From contig CAVWRA010000006.1 in NCBI GenBank assembly GCA_963757265.1, positions 620,001-684,000 on the forward strand: DNA of 64,000 nucleotides, read 5' to 3'. Made by a program: the position numbers and the translations under genes. Of this stretch, positions 52,569 to 60,211 are shown one piece after another; positions within the stretch are counted from its first letter, which is position 1; each line of letters begins with the position of its first letter. Below the pieces are notes generated by a model, which saw nothing but the letters and a program-made list of their open reading frames with translations, was not told the DNA's origin and made no database searches. The stretch is from CAIVVT01 sp963757265 (GTDB lineage Bacteria; Acidobacteriota; Terriglobia; Bryobacterales; Bryobacteraceae).

Positions 52569-53492
52569 ATGAAGGTACTCATCGCGGACGACAGTCCGAC
52601 CATGCGGCATCTGCTCCGGACCACCCTTGAGGACTGGGGCTACGAAGTCGTTGAGGCCCAGGACGGCGAGCAGGCCTTCGAGATTCTGGACGGCGACGAC
52701 CCGCCGCCGCTGGCGATCCTCGATTGGGTCATGCCGCGGCTCACCGGCCCCGAGTTGTGCAGCCGCATCCGGGCCCACAAGCGGCCGGCCTATACCTACA
52801 TCCTCCTGCTGACCTCCAAGGCCCAGCGCCAGGACCTGATCGAAGGCATGGGCGCCGGCGCCGACGACTACCTCGTCAAGCCCTTCGACCACCCCGAGAT
52901 GGAAGTCCGCCTGCGCGCCGGCCGCCGCATCATTGACCTGCAGGCCGAGCTGATGCAGATGCAGGAGAAGCTGCGCGAGCAGGCCACCCGCGACGCCCTG
53001 ACCAAGTGCTGGAACCGCGCGTCGATCTTCGACATCCTCAGCAACGAAATTACCCGCGCCAACCGCGAGCGCCGGCCGCTGGGCGTCATCATGCTGGATC
53101 TTGATCACTTCAAGGAAGTCAACGACACCTACGGCCACGTCTGCGGGGACGAAGTGCTGAAGCAGGTGGTCAAACGCATCGCGTCGTCGATGCGCTCCTA
53201 CGACGCCCTCGGGCGCTACGGCGGAGAGGAGTTCATCTGCGTTCTTTCCGGCTGCGGCGAGCAGTCCGTGTGCGGCAATGCCGAGCGCATTCGGGCGACG
53301 GTGGAAAGCGCGCCCATCGAGTGGCAATCCGAGCGCATCCGCATGACCGCCAGCTTGGGCGCGGTGGCCGGCATCCCGCCCTCCGACCTGACGGCCGATC
53401 AGTTGATCCGCATCGCCGACGAGGGCCTGTACCGCGCCAAGCGCGAGGGCCGTAACCGCGTCGTCTTCACGCCCTTCGGGGAGCCGCTCTAG
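52569..53492 (+). CDS. Response regulator with diguanylate cyclase (REC-GGDEF)
   Basis: The 307-residue protein has a receiver domain (phospho-acceptor D52 in ILDWVMPRL, Lys in LVKPFDHPE), a helical linker, and a GGDEF domain with active site GGEEF at 218-222. The product-binding inhibitory site RSYD (209-212) sits exactly five residues before it. It should make cyclic di-GMP when phosphorylated, as in PleD-type proteins with one receiver. No cognate kinase is adjacent. The start is ATG 52569. The stop shares the palindrome CTAG with the stop of the convergent amidase gene. Confidence 0.95.
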   Translation: MKVLIADDSPTMRHLLRTTLEDWGYEVVEAQDGEQAFEILDGDDPPPLAILDWVMPRLTGPELCSRIRAHKRPAYTYILLLTSKAQRQDLIEGMGAGADDYLVKPFDHPEMEVRLRAGRRIIDLQAELMQMQEKLREQATRDALTKCWNRASIFDILSNEITRANRERRPLGVIMLDLDHFKEVNDTYGHVCGDEVLKQVVKRIASSMRSYDALGRYGGEEFICVLSGCGEQSVCGNAERIRATVESAPIEWQSERIRMTASLGAVAGIPPSDLTADQLIRIADEGLYRAKREGRNRVVFTPFGEPL

Positions 53493-55189
53493 CGGCCTTG
53501 CGGATAGCCGGCCGTTGAGCGCGACGCCTGCTTCGGCGGCACGGGCCTGTCCAGCCGGCTGAGCGTCGCGGCGTAGGCGCTCACACCGCGGTATAGCGCC
53601 TCGGAGATGCGCTGGCGCTGCTCCGGCTTCTTCAGCAGGCTCTCATCGTGGGGATTGCTGATGAAGCCGATCTCCGCCAGCACCGACGGCATGTTGGCGC
53701 CGATCAGCACCACGAACGGCGCCTTCTTCACGCCGCGATTGCGCGACACCCCGCTGAGCTGGTTCCACGTACCGTACAACTCGTGCTGGATGCGGCCGGC
53801 GAACTCGCTGGACTCAGTGACCTTCTCGCTCAGGGCGATCTTCTTCAGCAGATCCTCCAACTCGTGGATCGACTGGCCGGTGCTGGCGTTCTCCCGCGCC
53901 GCCAGATCCAGCGCTTCCTTCGAGGTTGTGAAGCTCAGGTAGTAAACCTCCGACCCCGAAATCGCCTTGTAGGGCGAGGAATTGGCATGCAGCGACAGGA
54001 ATAGGTCGGCTTCGGCCCGGTTGGCGATGGCCGTGCGTTCCTCCAGCGGCACGAAGACGTTGGTTGTGCGCGTGTAGACCACCTCGGCGCCCATCCGCTC
54101 CTCGATCAGCGCGCCCAGACGTTGGGCCACGTCCAGCACCAGGTCCTTCTCCAGCAGTCCCGTCGGCCCGCGCGTGCCTTCGTCGTGGCCACCGTGCCCG
54201 GGATCGATCACCACGCGCGACAGCTTCAGGCCCAGCGCCCGCGTCAGCGATCGTCCGCCGCCTGAATTGCGCGCCGCCGGAACGGGCTTCGAGCCCTCCC
54301 CCTCCGGGGATTCGGGCTCGGGCGCGGGCTTGGCCGCCTCGGCCAGCGTCGAATCCGGCGCTGGCGCGGGTACGAGCTTCTTCACCGTCGTGGCAGCTTC
54401 CGGCGCCGGCCTGGTTTCGGGCTTCGTCGTTGCCGCCAGGGTCGATTCCGGCAACTTGCCGGGCGCGGGCTTGGCCGATGCCGTCGTCGGCTTGGATGCC
54501 GGTTTCTCCGCCGTCTCCGCCGGTTGCGTTCCCTTCGACAGACTCGGTTCGGCCGGCATCGGCGCAGGCGCGACCGGCTCGGGCGGATTGGCCAGCACCA
54601 CTGCCGCCCGTGGCGGCTCGGACACCCCGGACTTCGCCGCGGCGGGAGCCTGACGGGTCTCAAAGCTCGGAGCCTCCGGTCCGGCCGGTGCGGACCGCTC
54701 CGCCGCCTTCGGAGCCGGTTTTGAAGCAATCGGGGTCCTGGGCCGGACCTCGAAGCTCAGCCGCACCGGATCGGTGAGCACGCTGACCTCGACGCTGGCG
54801 TCATCCTCCAGTTCCAGCACCAGCCGGGCAACGCTCGGACTGTACTGTGCCACCCGGATCTGGCTCACCACGCCGTCGCCCACGGGAATCACGTGCGTGC
54901 CCCGGCCGGGGATCTGAACTCGCGTTTCCGGCAGGTCGAAGAAGACGCGCGGCGGGTTGCCGACGCTGCCCTTGCGCGGCGTGACGGCTGCATCCAGCTC
55001 CACTGTGATGGTGGTCGAATGCGGGGTGGAATAGAAGCGCACTGCGCGCAGGCCCACCGGCCTGGCGGCGGCGGGACAACTCGCCGCGCCCAGCAACACG
55101 GCCAAGGCGGCGGCGCTCCCAGTCACCACACGCTTCCAGGTTCCGCCGGAACCGTGCTGCGCCGGGCTGGCCCGAGGGCGTGCGCTCAC
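53489..55189 (-). CDS. N-acetylmuramoyl-L-alanine amidase with AMIN domain
   Basis: The protein (566 residues) has a signal segment (GSAAALAVLLGAASCPAAAR), then an AMIN domain (VGLRAVRFYSTPHSTTITVEL, FFDLPETR) that usually binds peptidoglycan or targets septa. A Pro/Ala/Lys-rich linker of about 170 residues follows. The zinc amidase_3 domain carries DPGHGGHDEG, FLSLHANSS and the late VLAEIGFISN. It splits the stem peptide from glycan strands, for daughter-cell separation or wall turnover. It lies 25 bp after the lytic transglycosylase gene on the same strand; the two probably form a unit. Confidence 0.93.
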   Translation of the reverse strand: MSARPRASPAQHGSGGTWKRVVTGSAAALAVLLGAASCPAAARPVGLRAVRFYSTPHSTTITVELDAAVTPRKGSVGNPPRVFFDLPETRVQIPGRGTHVIPVGDGVVSQIRVAQYSPSVARLVLELEDDASVEVSVLTDPVRLSFEVRPRTPIASKPAPKAAERSAPAGPEAPSFETRQAPAAAKSGVSEPPRAAVVLANPPEPVAPAPMPAEPSLSKGTQPAETAEKPASKPTTASAKPAPGKLPESTLAATTKPETRPAPEAATTVKKLVPAPAPDSTLAEAAKPAPEPESPEGEGSKPVPAARNSGGGRSLTRALGLKLSRVVIDPGHGGHDEGTRGPTGLLEKDLVLDVAQRLGALIEERMGAEVVYTRTTNVFVPLEERTAIANRAEADLFLSLHANSSPYKAISGSEVYYLSFTTSKEALDLAARENASTGQSIHELEDLLKKIALSEKVTESSEFAGRIQHELYGTWNQLSGVSRNRGVKKAPFVVLIGANMPSVLAEIGFISNPHDESLLKKPEQRQRISEALYRGVSAYAATLSRLDRPVPPKQASRSTAGYPQGR

Positions 55190-55214
55190 TTCCGGAATCA
55201 GTCGGCCCTCCTGT

Positions 55215-55946
55215 TCAGCGCGTTCTGAGGAAAATCCGCCCTTCGCTGTCCACGTAGGCCTCCACGGGGCGCGCGCCGGCCTCTTCGGGCGGCGCCGCGG
55301 CGCTGGCCGCCGGTGGCGCGGGCGTCTGCTGGCGGGCCGTGCCTAGGGCCTTTCCGACCCGCGACACGTAGTTCACCGTCTCGCGATAGGGCGGTACGTC
55401 GCCGTAGCGGATGACCGCCGATTCGCCGGCATTGTAGGCCGCTACCGCCAGCCGGTCGTCTCCGAACATGTCCAGCAGGTACTTCAGGTAGGTGACGCCC
55501 GCTTCGATGTTCTCGCGCACGTCGAACGAGTTGGTCACACCAAATCGCCGCGCCGTCGAGGGGATCAGTTGCATCAGGCCCTCGGCGCCCTTTGGAGAAA
55601 CCGCCAGCGGATTGTAGTTGCTCTCCACGCGAATCACCGAGTCCACCAGCAGCGGATCGATCCCATGCCGTCCCGCGGCCTCATCCGCCAGTTTCCGCAG
55701 CGCCTTCGGCGCGATGGCCGGCCGGCCTGCGCCCGCGGCGGCGTCATGGGAATCGGCCGCCGGCGCCACCACGACTTTCCGCACCAGGCGGCCGCTGTGC
55801 TGATCCGCCCGCACCACGCTTTCCGCCCGCACAGTGGCACTCTGCTCCGCACTCGCGCCTGACTGCGCACCAGCCGCCGGCGCCACCGCCAGCCCCACCC
55901 AGGCGCAACAAATCCATCTCAACTTGTTTTTTAAATTATACGGCAT
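55215..55946 (-). CDS. Lytic transglycosylase (SLT family), secreted
   Basis: From ATG 55946 (frame open to 56018) the protein (243 residues) has a signal peptide (WICCAWVGLAVAPAAGA). It then has the SLT domain with catalytic Glu in VIRVESNYNP, the motif KGAEGLMQLIPSTARRFG and AVAAYNAGESAV. It cleaves glycan strands with formation of 1,6-anhydro-muramic acid in the periplasm. A TATAAT hexamer lies within the first codons of this start on the same strand, but no matching -35 is seen. It precedes the amidase gene, a sensible partner in wall turnover. Confidence 0.9.
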   Translation of the reverse strand: MPYNLKNKLRWICCAWVGLAVAPAAGAQSGASAEQSATVRAESVVRADQHSGRLVRKVVVAPAADSHDAAAGAGRPAIAPKALRKLADEAAGRHGIDPLLVDSVIRVESNYNPLAVSPKGAEGLMQLIPSTARRFGVTNSFDVRENIEAGVTYLKYLLDMFGDDRLAVAAYNAGESAVIRYGDVPPYRETVNYVSRVGKALGTARQQTPAPPAASAAAPPEEAGARPVEAYVDSEGRIFLRTR

Positions 55947-56149
55947 GTCGGGACGAGTTCTAGTACTAAAATGCCGGTCCAGGCCGCGGTCCCTTGTATC
56001 CTGCTCCGATTCTCTCACGCCGCCGCGCCTCCCCTGCCGCGCCGCGACGGCTCAATCGCCGTTTGAACTGGCCCGCTGTGCTGGCACAATGGAGGGTGGA
56101 CCCGGCCCCCGCCACGCGGGACCGCCGGCGCCGCACCGGGGATTGCGAC

Positions 56150-56929
56150 TTGCAGGACGATAATCCGCATTACATCGAGTTCCGGCATGTCTATAAGACG
56201 TTCGACCGGCCAGTTTTAGTCGATTGCAACTTTTATCTCGACCCCGGCCAGACGCTGGCCGTCATCGGCCGCAGCGGCGTCGGCAAGAGCGTCTGCCTGC
56301 AGCACATCATGGGCTTCCTCAAGCCCGACGCCGGCCGCATCATCGTCGCCAACCAGGACATCACCGGCCTCGGTGAGACGCGATTGCGCCCCATCCGGCG
56401 CAAGGTGACCATGGTTTTTCAGAGCGGCGCGCTGTTCGACTCGCTCACAGTCGGCGAGAACATCCTGTTTTCCCTCGAATTGCGCCCTGACTACGACTAC
56501 GAGAACCGCATGGAGGTGGTCCGCGGCCTGCTGGCGATGGTCGATCTGGCGGACTACGAGGAGGCCTACCCCGGCGACCTCTCCACCGGCTACCGCCGCG
56601 CCGTCGCCATCGCCCGGGCCCTGGCCGCCCAGCCCGAGTGCATCCTGTACGACGAGCCGACCACCATGGTCAACCCGATCATGTCCGAGCACATCGGCAA
56701 CCTGATGCTGCGGCTCAAGAGACAGCTCGGCCTGACCTCGGTCGTCGTGACACACGAGTTGGACCTGATGCGCAAGGTGGCCGACCTGGTGGCATTCCTG
56801 TACCGCGGCCAGGTCGTCTATTTCGGCCCCGTCGGCGGACTCGAGCAGTGCGGCCATCCGCACGTCCAGGAGTTCCTGCGCATGGACCGCCTCGATTTCA
56901 GCGGAAAGAGCCTGAGCGCAGTCGATTGA
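56150..56929 (+). CDS. ABC transporter ATP-binding protein of the MlaF/Ttg2A type
   Basis: This ATPase (259 residues from a TTG at 56150; the frame is open to 55994 but the extra part is Arg/Pro-rich) has Walker A GRSGVGKS (40-47), Walker B ECILYDEPTT and H-loop VVVTHELD. The fold pattern is nearest to MlaF/Ttg2A phospholipid importers (GALFDSLTVGENILF). The signature is LSTGYRR instead of LSGGQ, and the D-loop is MVNP rather than GLDP. No permease (MlaE) or MCE protein is adjacent, so it is a stand-alone ATPase here. The start codon is the least certain point. The 3' end overlaps the SH3 lipoprotein gene by 32 bp. Confidence 0.82.
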   Translation: MQDDNPHYIEFRHVYKTFDRPVLVDCNFYLDPGQTLAVIGRSGVGKSVCLQHIMGFLKPDAGRIIVANQDITGLGETRLRPIRRKVTMVFQSGALFDSLTVGENILFSLELRPDYDYENRMEVVRGLLAMVDLADYEEAYPGDLSTGYRRAVAIARALAAQPECILYDEPTTMVNPIMSEHIGNLMLRLKRQLGLTSVVVTHELDLMRKVADLVAFLYRGQVVYFGPVGGLEQCGHPHVQEFLRMDRLDFSGKSLSAVD

Positions 56930-58211
56930 TCCGCCCCACCAGGCGGTCCCACAAAGAGGGCGTGCGCGTCTCAGTCCCCGCCGCGGGCGCGTTGGAGAGC
57001 TTGCGCGCCGGTGGCGTGTACCACGGTGCCGGCGGCTCGGCCGGAGTGCGCGCCGCGACCCGTGCGCGGTAGCTCTGCAGCGCGTAATCCCGTTTCACCG
57101 TCCGGCCGTCCTTTTCCACGGCCCAGGTCGCGAACCCCGTCACCGCGCCGCCTATCCGGGCCAGCGTCACCGGCCCGGCGCCCCACACGCCGCGCTCAAT
57201 CCAGGAGGTCTCATAGCGGTGGTGGCGCGTGCTCCAGTTGAAGATCCGCAGGGAGTCGAACGCGCGTTCGCGCGCCCCCGCCGATTGCGCCGCCCACAGC
57301 CACACCGTCTTGTCGACGCCCGCCTGCCGGTCGTGCACCGTTCCGATATCGAAATAGGCCACGATGCGCGCCCGCTCGGCGTACTGCGCCACCTCGTCCG
57401 GGATGGAGCTGTAGAGCAGCCGGTCGAGCACCCAGCCGCAGCGCCCATCCGCGGCCCGCACCAGCGTCCAGTCGTCCAGCACCGGCGGCGTCGGCGGGGG
57501 TTCATTGGGCTTCTCCTCGGGCAGATGATCCTGCGTGTAGCCCGACAGCAGCAGCCAGTCGTCGGGCACGGGCGGGGGCGGGCCCGGCGGAGGCGGCGGA
57601 ATGCGCGGCGGTTCTTTCTGCTTGCGCACGATCTTGGGCCGGAAGGCGTCTTCGTCCAGCAGCGGCGGCGGATCCCACGGCACCCGCTCCACCCGTTGAT
57701 GGGCGATCACTTCCACCGTTTGCCGCGGTGAAATCTGGTAATACGCCGGTGCCTGGCGATATGGCGCGGTATGCGCGCTGAGCGTCTCCAGTACCGTCGC
57801 CTGGCCCAGCGCCGGCGCCTTCGCCGCGCGTTCCTGCAGCGCCAGGAACTCGGCCCGCGCATGCGCCGACAGCAGTAGCCGCGAATCGGTCCAGCCCTCC
57901 ACCCCGGAGCCCGCCCGGACCTTGACGAATCGCCGCCGCCGCGCGATCAGATCGACCCGCTCGCCGTGCCGCAGCACACCCGACACCGGCGAGCGCAGAT
58001 TCAGCTCCTTGCGGATCTGCACCGTTGACGGACCCACCCACGCTTGGCCTACGCTCCTCTGCCGCTCCCCCTCCGGCCCGCACGCCGCGAGCACCGCCAG
58101 CGTCCCCACGAGCGCCAGCCGGATGAGGACTTTACCCCGCCACGGCGCACGCAGGCCGTGGCGGGCGTTCGCGCCCGGCTGACCTATAGATTGCGTCGGT
58201 GAGAGATTCAT
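56898..58211 (-). CDS. Lipoprotein with SH3-like domain(s) and proline-rich linker
   Basis: The 437-residue protein starts with a basic N-terminal stretch and a lipoprotein signal (LIRLALVGTLAVLAAC, Cys near 43). The first domain (WVGPSTVQIRKELNLRSPVS) is a bacterial SH3-like fold that often binds peptidoglycan peptides. A middle segment contains a proline-rich linker (IPPPPPGPPPPVP). A second SH3-like segment (DDWTLVRAADGRCGWVLDRLL) and a C-terminal domain with WAVEKDGRTVKRDYALQSY follow. No enzyme motif is seen. It is probably an envelope scaffold protein. The 3' end overlaps the convergent ABC ATPase gene. Confidence 0.75.
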   Translation of the reverse strand: MNLSPTQSIGQPGANARHGLRAPWRGKVLIRLALVGTLAVLAACGPEGERQRSVGQAWVGPSTVQIRKELNLRSPVSGVLRHGERVDLIARRRRFVKVRAGSGVEGWTDSRLLLSAHARAEFLALQERAAKAPALGQATVLETLSAHTAPYRQAPAYYQISPRQTVEVIAHQRVERVPWDPPPLLDEDAFRPKIVRKQKEPPRIPPPPPGPPPPVPDDWLLLSGYTQDHLPEEKPNEPPPTPPVLDDWTLVRAADGRCGWVLDRLLYSSIPDEVAQYAERARIVAYFDIGTVHDRQAGVDKTVWLWAAQSAGARERAFDSLRIFNWSTRHHRYETSWIERGVWGAGPVTLARIGGAVTGFATWAVEKDGRTVKRDYALQSYRARVAARTPAEPPAPWYTPPARKLSNAPAAGTETRTPSLWDRLVGRINRLRSGSFR

Positions 58212-58334
58212 GGCAACTTCGGGCCGCGGCAGCGAGTGGCGCGGCTCGGGAGTCGCGTGAACGGATTGTTGTCTGGCGCCGCGCCGGAGGCCGGTCCCCT
58301 CAGCTCCAGGATAACAAGCCGCCCCGGGCGGCCT

Positions 58335-59525
58335 TCAGCCCATCATTTCGCGGATCAGCTTTTCCATCCGCGTCATGCCCTGGTCGAGCTGATTCATGCT
58401 GGCGGCATAGGAGATCCGCACGTGGGCTTCCGTGCCGAACGCTTCGCCCGGCACCACCGCCACGTGCGCCTTGGCCAGCAGCAACTCGGCAAACTGCATC
58501 GGCGTCGAGATGCCGTTGAAGCTCAACACGCCCGACACGTTGGGGTAAGCGTAAAACGCGCCGCGCGGTTCGGCGCAGGTCACGCCCGGCATCGCGCGCA
58601 GCCGCTGGATCACGACATCGCGCCGCTGCCGGTACTCCTTGAGCATCGCCTCCACCGAATCCTGAGGCCCGGTCAGCGCCTCTATGGCCGCCTTCTGCGC
58701 GATCGAGGACGGGTTGGAGGTGGAATGCGATTGCAACTTGATGATCGCCTGGCACACCGCCGCCGGCGCCAGCACGAATCCGATGCGCCAGCCCGTCATG
58801 GCGTAGGTCTTCGACAACGACCCCGCCACCACCACCGTATCCTTCATCCCCGGCATCGCCGCCACCGAATACGGCGCGCTGTCGTACAGGAACCGGCAGT
58901 AGCATTCGTCCGTCATCAGCCACACGCCGCGGGCGCGCGCCAGTCCGGCGATCTTCTCGAACTCCCGGCGCTCCACCAGCGCCCCCGACGGGTTGCACGG
59001 CGAGTTGATGATGATCAGCCGCGTGCGGTCGGTGAGCGCGCACTCGATCTGCGCCGCCGTCACCGCGAAGCCGTCCTCCTCCCGCGTGTCGACGAAAATA
59101 CACACTCCGCCGGCGTAATTCACGACGTCTTTGTACGTCACCCAGTACGGCGCCGGAATCACCACCTCGTCGCCCGGGTTGAGCAGCCCCTGCGTCAGGT
59201 TGAAAATGGCGTGCTTGCCGCCCACGGTCGCCACGCACTCGTGCACACCGTAGTCGGTGCCGTAGTCGGTGCGGTGCCGGTCGCAAATCGCCTGCCGCAG
59301 CTCCTGGATGCCGTGCATCGCCGTGTAGCGCGTGAAGTTGGCATCCAGCGCCGCCACGGCCGCCCGTTTAATGTTGTCGGGCGTCGGAAAATCCGGCTCT
59401 CCGACCCCGAAATCGATCACGTCCACGCCCGCCCGGCGCAGCCTTTCGGCCTCCGCCGACACCTTCGCCGTGGAGGATACGCCGATCAGGGATATGCGAT
59501 CCGATTGAGGTCCGGCGTCCTGCAT
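58335..59525 (-). CDS. Pyridoxal-phosphate aminotransferase, aspartate aminotransferase type (class I/II)
   Basis: The protein (396 residues) carries the PLP Lys at residue 239 in GSLSKTYAMTGWRIGF, NSPCNPSGA for substrate binding, and a late RISYAASMNQLDQG with the substrate-binding Arg. It matches the AspB/AspC Ib subgroup, which transfers amino groups between aspartate and 2-oxoglutarate; prephenate is a possible second substrate for this subgroup. It starts at ATG 59525, 22 bp after coaD ends on the same strand. The pairing with coaD is probably only positional. Confidence 0.93.
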   Translation of the reverse strand: MQDAGPQSDRISLIGVSSTAKVSAEAERLRRAGVDVIDFGVGEPDFPTPDNIKRAAVAALDANFTRYTAMHGIQELRQAICDRHRTDYGTDYGVHECVATVGGKHAIFNLTQGLLNPGDEVVIPAPYWVTYKDVVNYAGGVCIFVDTREEDGFAVTAAQIECALTDRTRLIIINSPCNPSGALVERREFEKIAGLARARGVWLMTDECYCRFLYDSAPYSVAAMPGMKDTVVVAGSLSKTYAMTGWRIGFVLAPAAVCQAIIKLQSHSTSNPSSIAQKAAIEALTGPQDSVEAMLKEYRQRRDVVIQRLRAMPGVTCAEPRGAFYAYPNVSGVLSFNGISTPMQFAELLLAKAHVAVVPGEAFGTEAHVRISYAASMNQLDQGMTRMEKLIREMMG

Positions 59526-59547
59526 GAACTCCTTATTCCCCTATCCC

Positions 59548-60054
59548 TTACGGTTCCTGGGGGAGAATCCTCTGACGCAGCCGCGCTTCCACCGGCGGGG
59601 GGACCAGATCAGTGATATTGCCGCCCAGGCTGATGACCTCCTTCACAATCCGGGAGGATATGAAGGAATAGGCCTCTCCTGCCATCATAAACACAGTTTC
59701 GATGCCCGGCGCCAGTCGGCGGTTCATTAGAGCCATTTGTAATTCATATTCGTAATCAGAAATAGCCCTTATACCACGCAGGATCACTGATGCACCCTTT
59801 TGATAGGCGTAATCCACCAGCAGGCCGTCGAAACTGTCCAGCTCCACGTTGGGCATCCCGCGCACCACCTCGGCCAGCATCTCCAGCCGTTCCTCAACGC
59901 TGAACAGCGGCTCCTTCTGTTCGTTCCTGAGCACCGCCACGATCAGCCGGTCGGTGATCCGCGCCCCGCGCTGGATCAGGTCCAGATGGCCGTTCGTGAT
60001 CGGGTCGAACGAGCCTGGGTAAACGCCGACGATCTCAGATCGGGATTGCGACAA
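59548..60054 (-). CDS. coaD: Pantetheine-phosphate adenylyltransferase
   Basis: CoaD (168 residues) adds AMP to phosphopantetheine, the penultimate step of coenzyme A synthesis. The nucleotidyltransferase motif YPGSFDPITNGHLD, the RGIRAISDYEYE segment and the ISSRIVKEV motif are all canonical. The length is near the usual 160. It starts at ATG 60054 and is followed by the aminotransferase. It is divergent from the dehydratase gene by 157 bp. Confidence 0.97.
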   Translation of the reverse strand: MSQSRSEIVGVYPGSFDPITNGHLDLIQRGARITDRLIVAVLRNEQKEPLFSVEERLEMLAEVVRGMPNVELDSFDGLLVDYAYQKGASVILRGIRAISDYEYELQMALMNRRLAPGIETVFMMAGEAYSFISSRIVKEVISLGGNITDLVPPPVEARLRQRILPQEP

Positions 60055-60211
60055 GGCATGCCTCCCCGGCGGCCATGCCGCCGATTCATCCCTTCATGGT
60101 ACGCCCGCACTGCGCCGCCGCACGCTCGCTTGCCTGCTTTTCCAATACCTTTGCCTCTTCTGCCCTGATGTGCCAACGGTGCCCCCCGGATTCTATCCTT
60201 AGGTCAGCCCC

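Noticed and set aside
55935..55940. Perfect TATAAT on the minus strand at the start of the lytic transglycosylase gene
   Set aside because: It lies inside the chosen coding start and no -35 match lies 16-18 bp upstream; probably part of the Tyr-Asn-Leu codons.
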